NCBI RefSeq assembly: GCF_900107125.1
Contig: NZ_FNOU01000007.1
Span: 1-64,000, forward strand
Reading direction: 5' to 3'
DNA: 64,000 nucleotides
DNA from: Eubacterium barkeri
GTDB lineage: Bacteria > Bacillota > Clostridia > Eubacteriales > Eubacteriaceae
The position numbers were made by a program, and so were the translations under genes. This document shows positions 16,215-25,468 of the stretch, one piece after another. The notes beneath the pieces are model-generated. The model searched no databases, was not told the origin of the DNA, and saw only the letters and a program-made list of their open reading frames with translations. The first letter of the stretch is position 1. The number at the start of each line of letters is the position of its first letter.

Positions 16215-17441
16215 TCACTCCTTACCGGCAAGCCATCCTGTGCTCGCTGCAATTTGAATATTATATCCTCCCGTCAGGGCATCCACATCAATCATTTCCC
16301 CTGCAAAATACAGTCCATCCATAATTCTAGATTCCATGGTTTTCGGATTGATATCCCCCACATGAACACCCCCAGAGGTAATGATGGCCGAATTCATGGC
16401 GGTAAACCCGGTAATGGACAGGGGCATGGATTTAAGGAGCTCCTCAACCCTGCGCCGTTCCTGCCTGGTAATCTGGTTGACCCGCTTTTCCCCTGAAATT
16501 CCCGTTAATTCGACAAAGACAGGAATCAGTTTGGCGGGAAGGAGATCTCCCATTGCATTAATCAATTGTTTGTTCTGGTATTTTTCAAAATCCCGGACGA
16601 CCCGGGCCTGGATTTGCTCCTCACTGAGTCCTGGCTTAAGATCGATGGAGAGATGATAGTTTCCCGGGTCCTTCTTGATTCGGGCGCTATGGCTTAAGAC
16701 CATGGGACCGGACACCCCAAAATGGGTGAAGAGCATTTCCCCTTGTTCCCGGGCGACCAGCTTTTTCCCGGAATACAGGGTGAGACCAGCGTTGCGCAGG
16801 GATAATCCCTGAAGCGCCATCGGCCACCGCTCCTTGGTTGTCAGGCCCACTAAAGAGGGCCGACAAGGCACCAAGCGATGCCCCAGGGCCTTGGCCAGAC
16901 GCATGCCATAACCATCAGAGCCAGTGGACGTATAACTCATCCCCCCGGTGGCCAGGATCACGCGGTCCCCTGGAATGAGGCTCCCGTCTTGTAGCGTTAC
17001 ACCCATGGCCCTCGGCCTACCCTTTACAGTTTCCCTTTCAATGGCTTTGACCGCAGTCCCCAGGCGAACCTGAACACCGGCTTTTTTAAGGGCTGTGCCC
17101 AGAGCGCGGATAATATCGCTGGATTTATTGCTTGTGGGAAAAACCCGGTTTCCCCGCTCCACCTGAAGGGGGCAGCCAGCATCTTCCAGAATCCCCATCA
17201 AATCGTAATTATTAAAGGCCGCAAAGGCCGAGTATAAAAACCGAGGATTAGTCATAATGTTTTCAAAAAAATCATCCCGGTCACAGGCGTTGGTCACATT
17301 GCAGCGGCCTTTTCCCGTAATATAAAGCTTCTTTCCCAGCTTTTCATTTTGCTCGCACAAAATCACAGCTCCTCCACCCTCTGCTGCAGAAAGGGCCGCC
17401 AGCATTCCGGCGGGGCCGCCGCCGACCACTATGGTCTGCAT
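16215..17441 (-). CDS. HI0933/BaiN-family FAD-dependent flavoprotein
   Basis: A 408-residue flavoprotein of the YhiN/HI0933 family. It has an N-terminal dinucleotide fold (VVGGGPAGMLAALSAAEGG), KLYITGKGRCNVTNA, ILATGGMSYTSTGSDGYG and a C-terminal FAD block (SGGVHVGDINPKTMESRI...YFAGEMIDVDALTGGYNIQIA). The physiological substrate is unknown for most members. BaiN is assigned to bile-acid metabolism in one gut species, which is not evidence here. ATG 17441 is preferred over the ATG at 17453 because GGAG lies six bases upstream; it overlaps the RpiR stop codon as TAATG. Confidence 0.88.
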   Translation of the reverse strand: MQTIVVGGGPAGMLAALSAAEGGGAVILCEQNEKLGKKLYITGKGRCNVTNACDRDDFFENIMTNPRFLYSAFAAFNNYDLMGILEDAGCPLQVERGNRVFPTSNKSSDIIRALGTALKKAGVQVRLGTAVKAIERETVKGRPRAMGVTLQDGSLIPGDRVILATGGMSYTSTGSDGYGMRLAKALGHRLVPCRPSLVGLTTKERWPMALQGLSLRNAGLTLYSGKKLVAREQGEMLFTHFGVSGPMVLSHSARIKKDPGNYHLSIDLKPGLSEEQIQARVVRDFEKYQNKQLINAMGDLLPAKLIPVFVELTGISGEKRVNQITRQERRRVEELLKSMPLSITGFTAMNSAIITSGGVHVGDINPKTMESRIMDGLYFAGEMIDVDALTGGYNIQIAASTGWLAGKE

Positions 17442-18358
17442 TACTCGCTCCATAAGTCTCGCTCCAATTCATCTCCTGTATAGACGTAGTTTTCTTTCCA
17501 TATTTCTTCCAAATCCTTAAAGGTCTTTTTTGTTTTTGCTACATTTTTAAGACCGATGGCCACCACCAGAGCATCAATCATACTCAGTGGCGCCACCAGG
17601 GAATCCACAAAGGCGTAGGCGTTGCTTTTGGCCAAAAGCGTATAATCCGCATATTGGTTAATGGGAGCATGGTTGTTATCGGAAATCACAATAATTTTCG
17701 GCCCCCGATCCTTTAAAAACTCCACAGCCTCCATGGTTTTTTTGGCATAACGTGGAAAGCTAATGGCGATGACCACATCATTCTCCCCAATTTTAATGAG
17801 ATGCTCATAAAAATCTGTCACCCCATGGTTAACGATGCGCACATCATCCAATACCAGACCCAAATAATAGCCCAAATACTCAGTAAGGAGGCTGGTAGTT
17901 CGAAATCCGATGATAATAACCTTCCTGGCCTCTGCAATGAGCCCCACACAGTGTTCAAAGGTCTCCTCATCGAAATTCGCAAGGGTATCCTTTACGGATT
18001 CGATATCGCTTTTAAGCATATGTTTGGCGCTATCCTTCATCAGAAGGGCCTTTTCATCATCACCCATGGTTAAGTCAATGCGCTCCACGGTGGTTAACTT
18101 GCTATTCATTTCGTCCTTCAGGAATTTCCGAAATTCCGGATAGCCTTCATAGCCAAGGAAAATGGCAAATCGCACCACGGTGGCCTCACTGACATGCACT
18201 GCCCGGGCGACCTGCATGGCCGACATATCCGGGACCTTTTCAAAATTCCGCATGATGTACAACGCAATCTTTTTATGGCTTTTGCTAAAGCTGTTATACT
18301 GGTGCTTTAGTTCTGCAAAGATATCCCTGACATCACATTTTTTCCGATAATTGTTCAC
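17441..18358 (-). CDS. MurR/RpiR family transcriptional regulator
   Basis: A 305-residue regulator. The N-terminal HTH_6 (~10-85; FSKSHKKIALYIM, MSAMQVARAVHVSEATVVRF, GYEGYPEFRKFL) is followed by a SIS sugar-phosphate-binding domain (~125-260; VIIIGFRTTSLLTEYLGYYL, IAISFPRYAKKTMEAVEF, IIVISDNNHAP). It senses a phosphosugar in known members; the ligand is unknown here and no sugar genes are adjacent. It lies inside a tightly packed housekeeping run, overlapping mnmM by four bases. Confidence 0.9.
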   Translation of the reverse strand: MNNYRKKCDVRDIFAELKHQYNSFSKSHKKIALYIMRNFEKVPDMSAMQVARAVHVSEATVVRFAIFLGYEGYPEFRKFLKDEMNSKLTTVERIDLTMGDDEKALLMKDSAKHMLKSDIESVKDTLANFDEETFEHCVGLIAEARKVIIIGFRTTSLLTEYLGYYLGLVLDDVRIVNHGVTDFYEHLIKIGENDVVIAISFPRYAKKTMEAVEFLKDRGPKIIVISDNNHAPINQYADYTLLAKSNAYAFVDSLVAPLSMIDALVVAIGLKNVAKTKKTFKDLEEIWKENYVYTGDELERDLWSE

Positions 18359-18936
18359 TTTACATCCCTTGCTTTTTTGATAAGATACAAAACGGGGCTA
18401 TTCTGATGATTGATGGTTTCAATCCGATGGACATCAATCCCCTTACCTAAGGCACTACACCAGGCTTCTACCCCTTGTGCCTCCGACAGACCTTCTTGAT
18501 GTCCATAAACGCATACCGTCATCACCCCATCCGCTGCCAATACGCCAAGGGCCCCCTTCAGAGCCGCTATGGTGGTCTCACATCGGGTCACGATGGCATG
18601 ATCGCCGCCTGGTAAGTAACCGAGGTTAAACATAATCCCGCGAATTCTTGGATCACCGGAAATTTCCGGCAGGCTTCCCAAGGACTCATGCCCCAGGTGA
18701 TACAGCCGAACCGGTTGTTCCACCCCCTGGGACGCCAGAAGGGAGCGCGTCCGGGCAATGGCTTCCCCTTGAATATCAAAGGCATACACCCTGCCTTCTG
18801 GCCCCACCCTCCTGGCCATCATAAGAGTATCCTCTCCAGCTCCTGCGGTACCATCGATGGCAGAATCTCCATGATTCAAATGCTCCCATATAATGGACCC
18901 TGCCAAAATTGTTTGACGCCTAAAGGCTTCAATCAT
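18355..18936 (-). CDS. mnmM: tRNA 5-aminomethyl-2-thiouridine methyltransferase, YtqB/MnmM type
   Basis: A 193-residue class I SAM-dependent methyltransferase. The SAM site is DGTAGAGEDT; VYAFDIQGEAI, FNLGYLPGGDH and ETTIAALKGAL are conserved in YtqB proteins. In Bacillus YtqB (MnmM) methylates nm5s2U to mnm5s2U at the tRNA wobble position. ATG 18936 follows GGAGG by eight bases and sits next to the stop codon of the upstream gene, so an earlier in-frame ATG at 19071 inside that gene is rejected. Confidence 0.85.
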   Translation of the reverse strand: MIEAFRRQTILAGSIIWEHLNHGDSAIDGTAGAGEDTLMMARRVGPEGRVYAFDIQGEAIARTRSLLASQGVEQPVRLYHLGHESLGSLPEISGDPRIRGIMFNLGYLPGGDHAIVTRCETTIAALKGALGVLAADGVMTVCVYGHQEGLSEAQGVEAWCSALGKGIDVHRIETINHQNSPVLYLIKKARDVK

Positions 18937-18937
18937 A

Positions 18938-19327
18938 CTACATGCCTCCACAGGATGGACATCCGCAGAAAAGGGCCCCTGGAAAATCATCGTGATGCCA
19001 ATGGTTTCCTTCCCGCGTAAAGCCCAGACCCTTAAAGTATCCCTCCAGATCCTCTGGTCCATCGAAAACATCCACCGAACGGCAGCCCATCTCCATTAAA
19101 TGGAAAAGAACAGACCGCAGAAGTCCATCAAATATCTCCAAATCTGCGCTGTGGTCCACTTTTACAATCTCCTGGATCACGGCTGAGCTTCCCGAATAAA
19201 TAAAACGGCAGAGGGCCAAAAGACCAACCTCATCCTCTGCAGCCATAATCAAACTTTTCTTTAAAGCATCCTCCTCAAAAAAAGAGGCAATTCCATCTGT
19301 TTCCTTTGGAAAATAAAATTTCAGCAT
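18938..19327 (-). CDS. Small GNAT-like hypothetical protein
   Basis: A 129-residue protein not confidently recognised. The layout DEVGLLALCRFIYSGS-AVIQEIVKVD and LLRSVLFHLMEMGCRSVDVFD-LEGYFKGLGF resembles the beta-strand/acetyl-CoA loop arrangement of a minimal GNAT acetyltransferase, but the usual R/Q-x-x-G-x-G/A loop is not clear. It ends in a cysteine-rich CGCPSCGGM tail that could bind metal. It lies between rluB and mnmM with gaps of three and one bases, so it belongs to the same transcript. Confidence 0.7.
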   Translation of the reverse strand: MLKFYFPKETDGIASFFEEDALKKSLIMAAEDEVGLLALCRFIYSGSSAVIQEIVKVDHSADLEIFDGLLRSVLFHLMEMGCRSVDVFDGPEDLEGYFKGLGFTREGNHWHHDDFPGALFCGCPSCGGM

Positions 19328-19330
19328 TTT

Positions 19331-20050
19331 CTAAACTCCTTTTAAGTAGTCCACTTCAGCAGCCGTCAGATAGCGCCACTTTCCAGCTTTAAGGGCCGGG
19401 TCTTTTAAATTCCCTAATGCAACCCGCTTTAACTGGATAACAGGATGCTCCACCGCCTCGCACATCTTACGGACCTGACGATTCTTCCCTTCAGAAATAG
19501 TGATACTAATGAGGGTAGCTCCCCGTTTTCTTCGCAGTACTGTAATCTCCGCAGGTTGGGTTTGATAGTCTTCCCCATCATTATCAATAAGGACCCCTCC
19601 CCGGAGAAGCTCAACGGCCTCATCCTCCATCCGCCCCTTAACCAGGCAGGTATAGGTCTTTTTAAAATGATGCCGTGGGTGGGTAAGTCGAAAGGTCAGA
19701 TCCCCGTCGTTGGTCAAAACCAACAAGCCCTCGGTATCCTTATCCAACCGTCCCACCGTGTACAGGCGCTTATCACTTTTCACCAAATCCACGGCGGTTT
19801 CCACGGCATGAACATCCGATGACGTCGAAATCACTCCCATGGGTTTGTTCAGCAGGATATATTCATGGGATTCCCCAGTAATGGGGCTACCATCCACCTC
19901 CACCTGATCTACACCGGGCTCCACCTGGTACCCCGGTGTCATAACGCCCACGCCATTAACCCGAACATGACCTGTGGCAATGAGCTCTTCAGATTTTCGT
20001 CGGGAGGCCACGCCGCACATTGCCATATATTTTTGTAACCGCATACTCAT
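19331..20050 (-). CDS. rluB: Ribosomal large-subunit pseudouridine synthase B-type (RsuA/RluB family)
   Basis: A 239-residue enzyme. The N-terminal S4 RNA-binding domain (MRLQKYMAMCGVASRRKSEELI) is followed by the synthase core with catalytic Asp in GRLDKDTEGLL, the LLNKPMGV strand and GKNRQVRKMCEAVEHPVI. It isomerises uridine in rRNA, probably 23S helix 93. It overlaps the end of scpB by four bases (ATGA), the conserved scpA-scpB-rluB order. Confidence 0.93.
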   Translation of the reverse strand: MSMRLQKYMAMCGVASRRKSEELIATGHVRVNGVGVMTPGYQVEPGVDQVEVDGSPITGESHEYILLNKPMGVISTSSDVHAVETAVDLVKSDKRLYTVGRLDKDTEGLLVLTNDGDLTFRLTHPRHHFKKTYTCLVKGRMEDEAVELLRGGVLIDNDGEDYQTQPAEITVLRRKRGATLISITISEGKNRQVRKMCEAVEHPVIQLKRVALGNLKDPALKAGKWRYLTAAEVDYLKGV

Positions 20051-20622
20051 AAAATAGCTTCCTCCAATAAATCCTGTCCCGCATCTGAAAAGAGATCAAA
20101 AGATGGCAGCTCTGCCAAAGATGTCAGATGGACGGATTTCAAAAAACAATCGGTTGTTTTATACAAAAATGGACGCCCGGGGGCATCCTTGCGCCCTGCC
20201 TCTGTGATAAGCTCCCGGTCCAGAAGTAATTGGATCGAACTGCTGGAGCTTACCCCTCGGAGAGCCTCAACCTCCACCCGGGTAATGGGCTGGCGATAGG
20301 CTACAATAGCCAGGGTTTCCAGTGCTGCCTTGGATAAACCCGCTGCCTGATGGAGGCCTAAAACATCCGAAACCACGGCGTAGTGCTCTGGCTTTGTCGT
20401 TAACTGCCAGGTTCCGTTAACATTAAGGAGACGAATTCCTCGTTCTTCCTTCTGATAGGCCTTTTCCATCTCAATCAACAGCTGCTGTACCGTGTCTTGC
20501 TTTTGATCCACCGCCACAGCCAGATCCTTTAAGGTAACCGGTTCCCCGGACGCAAAAAGTACCGCCTCGATCATTCCCTGATATCGGCGGCGGTCAATCA
20601 TGGTTATCTGTCGATTCTCCAT
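20047..20622 (-). CDS. scpB: Segregation and condensation protein B
   Basis: A 191-residue kleisin-associated protein with tandem winged helices; with ScpA and SMC it forms the bacterial condensin. Marks: IEAVLFASGEPVTLKDLA, GIRLLNVNGTWQLTTKPEH and ALETLAIVAYRQPITRVEVEALRGV. ATG 20622 overlaps scpA by 29 bp; an internal ATG at 20601 is possible but has a poorer ribosome site. smc is not in the window. Confidence 0.94.
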   Translation of the reverse strand: MENRQITMIDRRRYQGMIEAVLFASGEPVTLKDLAVAVDQKQDTVQQLLIEMEKAYQKEERGIRLLNVNGTWQLTTKPEHYAVVSDVLGLHQAAGLSKAALETLAIVAYRQPITRVEVEALRGVSSSSSIQLLLDRELITEAGRKDAPGRPFLYKTTDCFLKSVHLTSLAELPSFDLFSDAGQDLLEEAIL

Positions 20623-21349
20623 CTACCATCCATCCTTCTTCTATGATTATTTCCTGGAACAAGCCCCTTTGCCTAATGGCAATCTCTCCACCTTTGAACA
20701 ATTCCAGTACAGCCAAAAGGGTGACCACCACCTCCTCCTTCTGCCCATGTCCAATGAGTAAATCCGAGAAAGGCACCGCTTCTCCTGTCCCATTTGAAAC
20801 TCGGCCCCGTATTAAATCAATCTTTTCTTCAACGGTAAAATTATCCCTTAAAATCTGTCCGGAGTAAGATTTAAGGAGATGATCATCCCGGTACATGGCA
20901 ATGACACCCCGAAAGGCCTTGGCCAAATCCTCCCCCTTTATTTCCACCGGCCTTTCCTGGACCAGCCCTGGAATATACTCTGGCTCCTTGGCCAGGGTTC
21001 CCAGCTCAGCCATCTCCCGATTCTCGAGATAGGTGCTGATTTTTTTAAAAACCTGATAATCCAGAAGTTGGCTGACTAGAGCTGCCCGCATCTCCTCTTC
21101 AGATTCTTCCTCGGGTGTCGTCCGGGGTAACAGCGTCCGGGATTTAATTTCCAGCAACCTGGAGGCCATGACGATAAACTCGCTGGCAATCTCTAAATCC
21201 ATCTCCTGCCATTTATAAATATAAGATAAATACTGCCTGGTAACCTGTACGATTGGGATATCATAGATATCGATTTTATTTTTCTGAATTAAAAACAACA
21301 ATAAGTCTAAAGGGCCTTCAAAGCTCTCCAGTGCAACCTCATAGGACAT
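20594..21349 (-). CDS. scpA: Segregation and condensation protein A (kleisin)
   Basis: A 251-residue kleisin linking the two SMC heads. The typical N-terminus FEGPLDLLLFLIQKNKIDIYDIPI is followed by EIASEFIVMASRLLEIKSRTLLP; an acidic linker and the C-terminal winged helix (TLLAVLELFKGGEI) complete it. It begins three bases after the M50 protease stop codon and overlaps scpB. Confidence 0.95.
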   Translation of the reverse strand: MSYEVALESFEGPLDLLLFLIQKNKIDIYDIPIVQVTRQYLSYIYKWQEMDLEIASEFIVMASRLLEIKSRTLLPRTTPEEESEEEMRAALVSQLLDYQVFKKISTYLENREMAELGTLAKEPEYIPGLVQERPVEIKGEDLAKAFRGVIAMYRDDHLLKSYSGQILRDNFTVEEKIDLIRGRVSNGTGEAVPFSDLLIGHGQKEEVVVTLLAVLELFKGGEIAIRQRGLFQEIIIEEGWMVDGESTDNHD

Positions 21350-21352
21350 CGT

Positions 21353-21997
21353 TTAGGACCAGATGAGGGTGAACAACGGTGACAAAAGGGTGGCGTACAG
21401 ATTAAGCACCGCATTGATAATAGGGCTGATGACCATCCCAAAAATACCAGTAAACATCAATGCCAGCAAAACAAACATCCCATAACGCCCGAATTCAGAG
21501 AATTTTTGGCTCGCCCTTGGCGGCAGAAATTCAGCTAAAAGCTGGGACCCATCCAGAGGTGGAATGGGAATGAGATTAAAAACGGCAAAGAGGACGTTAT
21601 AGTAGTAAATATATTGTAAAATCGTCGAGAGCATCCCATTTTGCAAAGGAAGGACCGCAAAATAGGCCGCCATTCCGATAAAGCCTAACAGCAAATTGGT
21701 AAGACATCCCGATAGAGCAACGACAATCATCCCTTTTTTTCGATTTTTAAAATTATTGGGATTGACAGGAACCGGCTTCGCCCAGCCGAAGCGCAGCAGC
21801 ACCATGGCAATGAATCCCACGGGATCGATGTGCTTTAAAGGATTCATGGTCAGACGTCCCATCATCTTGGGTGTGGGATCCCCCATGGCATCCGCCGCAT
21901 AGCCGTGGGCCATCTCATGAAAAGAGATGGCAATGAGGATCCCCGGTAGCCCAAGGAGCAGATTGAAAAAATACTCTGGCGTAAAATTTGTCAGCAT
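21353..21997 (-). CDS. Site-2-type (M50) zinc metalloprotease
   Basis: A 214-residue integral membrane peptidase of the short YwhC/Rip3-like group without PDZ domain. HEMAH (HExxH) in the first membrane helix binds zinc, and NLIPIPPLDGSQLL supplies the third ligand region. About six membrane segments. ATG 21997 is set by GGAG seven bases upstream, right after the lysA stop; a longer reading frame to 22087 overlaps lysA and is rejected. It commonly sits beside scpAB in Firmicutes; the substrate is unknown. Confidence 0.9.
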   Translation of the reverse strand: MLTNFTPEYFFNLLLGLPGILIAISFHEMAHGYAADAMGDPTPKMMGRLTMNPLKHIDPVGFIAMVLLRFGWAKPVPVNPNNFKNRKKGMIVVALSGCLTNLLLGFIGMAAYFAVLPLQNGMLSTILQYIYYYNVLFAVFNLIPIPPLDGSQLLAEFLPPRASQKFSEFGRYGMFVLLALMFTGIFGMVISPIINAVLNLYATLLSPLFTLIWS

Positions 21998-21998
21998 C

Positions 21999-23270
21999 TT
22001 ATTTCTCCAGCCATGGCACGATCCGGTCATGGGCGATAAGGTCTGCATAAGTTTCCCGTTCCACAATAATACCGGACTGTTCACCACGAAGGAGGACCAC
22101 TGCCGGCCGACGGAGACGGTTATAATTACTGCTCATGGAATAATTATAGGCGCCGGTATGGCGGACGGCCAAAATATCCCCTGGTGCGGCACTGGGTAAT
22201 TTTGCCGAAGCGATTAAGCGGTCGGTTTCACAGGCCTTTCCACTAATTGTCACGGTTTCGGTGGATGCTTCCCCATAGTGATTGCATAAAAGGGCTTCAT
22301 ATTCCGCATCGTACAACGCAGGTCTTGGGTTATCTGCCATTCCCCCATCAATACACACGTATTTTTTCACCCCGGGGATATCCTTCACCGTTCCAACCGT
22401 GTATAGAGTAATGCCAGCGGTCGCCGATATATACCGGCCTGGTTCGACAACCAAACGTGGCATGGCCAGGGCTTTTTTTACAGACATCTCCCGAATATGG
22501 GCCACCATTCTTGGAATATGGTTCATGACATCAAAGGATTCGTCACCCGTTAAATATGGAATGCCAAAGCCTCCCCCCAGATTAATTTCTTTTAAATCCA
22601 AGCCATCCTCCTGGAGGACCTTATACAGATCCATCATGATGTCCATGGCCATAACAAAGGGGGCATCGTCAATGATCTGGGAGCCGACATGGCAGTGGAT
22701 ACCGACTACGTCAATAAAAGGCATTTTTCGAGCATTGCCAATGACTCCCCGAGCCTGACGAATGGGAACTCCAAACTTGGAATCCTCGGTTGCTGTTTGG
22801 ATCAGTTCATGGGTATGGGCAGAGATTCCCGGTGTTACCCGAAACAAAACGGTGATGTGCTGCTCCCGGTCCCGGGTCAGTTGATCCAGAGTATCAAGCT
22901 CTACTGCGTTGTCAATGACAATACGCCCGACCCTGGCATCCAGAGCCATTTCAAGCTCTTCCCTGGATTTGTTGTTGCCATGGAGACAAAGGCGTGCCGG
23001 ATCGAAGCCGCTTTGGAGGGCGGTGTATAATTCTCCGCCAGAAGCAACATCCAGGCAAATGCCCATCTCATCAACGATACGGCACATCGCCAGGTTCAAG
23101 AAGGATTTGCCGGCAAAATTAATTTCGTATTCGGCGCCTGTTTTTTCAAAGGCGTCCTTAATTCCCTGAATATTATCTCTAAGAATATCTTCGCTCATAA
23201 CATATAAGGGTGTGCCGTACTCTTTGGCCAGGGTCACGGTATCGTGCCCGGAAAAAATATAATGGCTCAT
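21999..23270 (-). CDS. lysA: Diaminopimelate decarboxylase
   Basis: A 423-residue PLP fold-III enzyme converting meso-diaminopimelate to lysine. The PLP lysine is in NFAGKSFLN; HCHVGSQI, LGGGFGIPY and VEPGRYI bind phosphate and substrate, and GKACETDRL carries the second-site Cys. It starts just after the terminator at 23294-23337, so it heads the leftward lysA-M50-scpA-scpB-rluB run. Confidence 0.96.
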   Translation of the reverse strand: MSHYIFSGHDTVTLAKEYGTPLYVMSEDILRDNIQGIKDAFEKTGAEYEINFAGKSFLNLAMCRIVDEMGICLDVASGGELYTALQSGFDPARLCLHGNNKSREELEMALDARVGRIVIDNAVELDTLDQLTRDREQHITVLFRVTPGISAHTHELIQTATEDSKFGVPIRQARGVIGNARKMPFIDVVGIHCHVGSQIIDDAPFVMAMDIMMDLYKVLQEDGLDLKEINLGGGFGIPYLTGDESFDVMNHIPRMVAHIREMSVKKALAMPRLVVEPGRYISATAGITLYTVGTVKDIPGVKKYVCIDGGMADNPRPALYDAEYEALLCNHYGEASTETVTISGKACETDRLIASAKLPSAAPGDILAVRHTGAYNYSMSSNYNRLRRPAVVLLRGEQSGIIVERETYADLIAHDRIVPWLEK

Positions 23271-23293
23271 TCAATACTCCTTTTTTAGAATAG

Positions 23294-23337
23294 AAAAGGT
23301 GACCACTTATCTCGCCCAGGCGGGATAAAGGATCACC
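23294..23337 (-). terminator. Intrinsic terminator between nudix gene and lysA
   Basis: Minus strand GGTGA...TCACC outer stem with inner TTATCCCGCC/GGCGAGATAA, followed by TTTTCTATTC. It ends the division/nrdR/nudix unit. Confidence 0.7.
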
Positions 23338-23345
23338 CATGATTA

Positions 23346-23876
23346 TTATCTGCACTGTGAAAAATAACGTCCCAATGCGCAGGCCGTCTTTGCATCTGTA
23401 AATTTGCCGCTTAAATAAAGGGCCCTTACTGTCGGGATTGGAATCCGGATAATCTGGATGAATTCATCATCATCCGCCTCCAAAGCTTCTTCTTCAAACT
23501 GTGTCGCCATAAACAACGCTGTCTTTTCATTGGTGAATCCTGGTGAAGGCCACATGTCTCCTAAGTACTTCAGGTCCATCGGCTTCAGTCCAATTTCTTC
23601 CTGGAGCTCACGGGAAGCGGTTTCAAAAATATTTTCCCCCACTTCCATAAGGCCTGCGGGTATTTCTGTCAACACCGTTTCGATGGCCTTTCTAAATTGC
23701 TTTACAAAGACCATGCAGTCATCCACGATGGGCAAAATAGCCACTGCATCTTTATGGTCAACAATTTCACGGAGGGATGTTTTTCCATCCGGAAGGGCAA
23801 TGGTATCCACCCTTAAATTTAAAATTCGACCAGAAAAAATTTCCTTTGTTTCGATGGTCGGTTCGTAAAAGTCCAC
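23346..23876 (-). CDS. nudF: Nudix hydrolase, ADP-ribose pyrophosphatase type
   Basis: A 176-residue hydrolase of nucleotide diphosphate sugars. The Nudix box GENIFETASRELQEEIGL is complete (Gx5Ex7REUxEExGU). VFVKQFRKAIETVLTEIPAG upstream and GDMWPSPGFTNEK downstream match the ADP-ribose subfamily. It follows nrdR by 10 bp. Confidence 0.9.
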   Translation of the reverse strand: MDFYEPTIETKEIFSGRILNLRVDTIALPDGKTSLREIVDHKDAVAILPIVDDCMVFVKQFRKAIETVLTEIPAGLMEVGENIFETASRELQEEIGLKPMDLKYLGDMWPSPGFTNEKTALFMATQFEEEALEADDDEFIQIIRIPIPTVRALYLSGKFTDAKTACALGRYFSQCR

Positions 23877-23886
23877 AAAAGCCTCC

Positions 23887-24342
23887 TTACTGCTCCGACT
23901 TCAGATGGTTCAGTTCCTCCATGAAGGAATCCACATCCTTAAAATGTCGATAAACTGAAGCAAAGCGCACATAAGCTACCTGATCAATGGATTTAAGGGC
24001 ATCCATCACCTGCTCACCGATACACTCCGAGGATATTTCCTTGGCCTCATTTTGATAAAGGTTGCGTTCAATGCCATCGACCACTTCTTCGAGATGGTTG
24101 ATGGGAACAGGCCGCTTTTCGCAGGCTCTAATCATCCCGTTCAGGATTTTATTCCGATCGAAGGATACCCGTTGGCCCCCTTTTTTCACAATGATAAGGG
24201 GGATGTTTTCAATCCGCTCGTAGGTGGTAAAGCGCTTCTTGCACTTTTCACACTCCCTGCGACGTCGAATCATGGTATTTTCTTCAACTGGTCGTGAATC
24301 GATTACCCGGCTGCCGTCATACTCGCAAAAGGGACATCGCAT
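23887..24342 (-). CDS. nrdR: Transcriptional repressor NrdR
   Basis: A 151-residue dATP/ATP-sensing repressor of ribonucleotide reductase genes. The zinc ribbon [15 protein letters not shown]...[14 protein letters not shown] (four Cys) is followed by the ATP-cone ([17 protein letters not shown]...). It lies 8 bp after ftsZ, where spore-formers usually have spoIIGA-sigE-sigG; those are absent here. Confidence 0.96.
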   Translation of the reverse strand: MRCPFCEYDGSRVIDSRPVEENTMIRRRRECEKCKKRFTTYERIENIPLIIVKKGGQRVSFDRNKILNGMIRACEKRPVPINHLEEVVDGIERNLYQNEAKEISSECIGEQVMDALKSIDQVAYVRFASVYRHFKDVDSFMEELNHLKSEQ

Positions 24343-24350
24343 GGTTCATC

Positions 24351-25448
24351 CTATTCGTCTGTATTCAAGAAGTCCGGAATAGAGAAGAGATCCGCACTGG
24401 AACGACGGTTTTCACTCTTTTTCGGCGCCTGTTTCTGAGTTGGAACTGAACGGCTTGCCCGTTCTTCATCCTTTGTCAAAAAACCAGTGGCAATGACAGT
24501 AATCTGGATTTCATCCCCCAGACTTTCATCAATGGTTGCCCCAAAGATGACATTGGCATCTTCGTCAGAGGCTTCCCGGGCAATGGTCGCTGCTTTATCA
24601 ACTTCGAAGAGGGATAAATCTTCCCCTGCGGTGATGTTCAGCAATACGCCTGTAGCACCATCAATTTCAGTTTCCAGAAGTGGACTTAAAATGGCTTCTT
24701 TAGCCGCTTCTTCAGCACGGTTTTCACCGGAAGCACGGCCAACACCCATGTGGGCCAAACCGGCATCCTGCATGATGGTCTTGACATCGGCAAAGTCAAG
24801 ACTGACCAGGCCTGGCATGGAAATTAAATCCGAAATACTACGAACACCCTGAAGCAGAACATCATCTGCTAATTTAAAAGCTTCCCGCAGGGAGGTGGAT
24901 TTGTCTGCCATACGCAGCAAACGGTCGTTGGGGATGGTTACCAGGGCATCGACACTGTCCTGCATGAAATCACTGGCAATCTGAGCATTGCGCATCCGCA
25001 CCTTTCCTTCAAAGGAGAAGGGCTTTGTAACGACACCAATGGTGAGAATTCCCATTTCCTTCGCCACTCTGGCGATGATTGGGGCAGCACCAGAGCCAGT
25101 CCCACCACCCATTCCGGCAGTTACAAAGAGAAGATCGGTGCCCTCGATGATTTCAGCGATGGCATCCCGGCTTTCTTCTGCAGATTTTTGACCCATTTCC
25201 GGATTGCCACCTGCACCAAGACCTCCAGTGGTCTTTTCACCGATCTGAAGGCGCTTTTCTGCCAAGGTTAGAGCCAAGGCCTGGTTATCCGTATTGATGG
25301 AGACAAAATCAACCCCTTTAAGGCCAGCCTCAATCATGCGATTGACGGCATTGTTTCCACCTCCGCCGACACCGACGACACGAATCTTAGCGAAATTGCT
25401 ACTGTAGTTATCTAATTCAATCACTTTTTTTCCCTCCTGCTTTTTCAT
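24351..25448 (-). CDS. ftsZ: Cell division GTPase FtsZ
   Basis: A 365-residue tubulin homologue that builds the Z ring. The GTP-binding signature [10 protein letters not shown] and the [15 protein letters not shown] start are perfect; the C-terminal linker (~325-350) leads to a conserved tail DLFSIPDFL that binds partner proteins. No ftsA is adjacent, as in many clostridia. Confidence 0.98.
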   Translation of the reverse strand: MKKQEGKKVIELDNYSSNFAKIRVVGVGGGGNNAVNRMIEAGLKGVDFVSINTDNQALALTLAEKRLQIGEKTTGGLGAGGNPEMGQKSAEESRDAIAEIIEGTDLLFVTAGMGGGTGSGAAPIIARVAKEMGILTIGVVTKPFSFEGKVRMRNAQIASDFMQDSVDALVTIPNDRLLRMADKSTSLREAFKLADDVLLQGVRSISDLISMPGLVSLDFADVKTIMQDAGLAHMGVGRASGENRAEEAAKEAILSPLLETEIDGATGVLLNITAGEDLSLFEVDKAATIAREASDEDANVIFGATIDESLGDEIQITVIATGFLTKDEERASRSVPTQKQAPKKSENRRSSADLFSIPDFLNTDE

Positions 25449-25468
25449 ATACAGAATAATAATCTATA

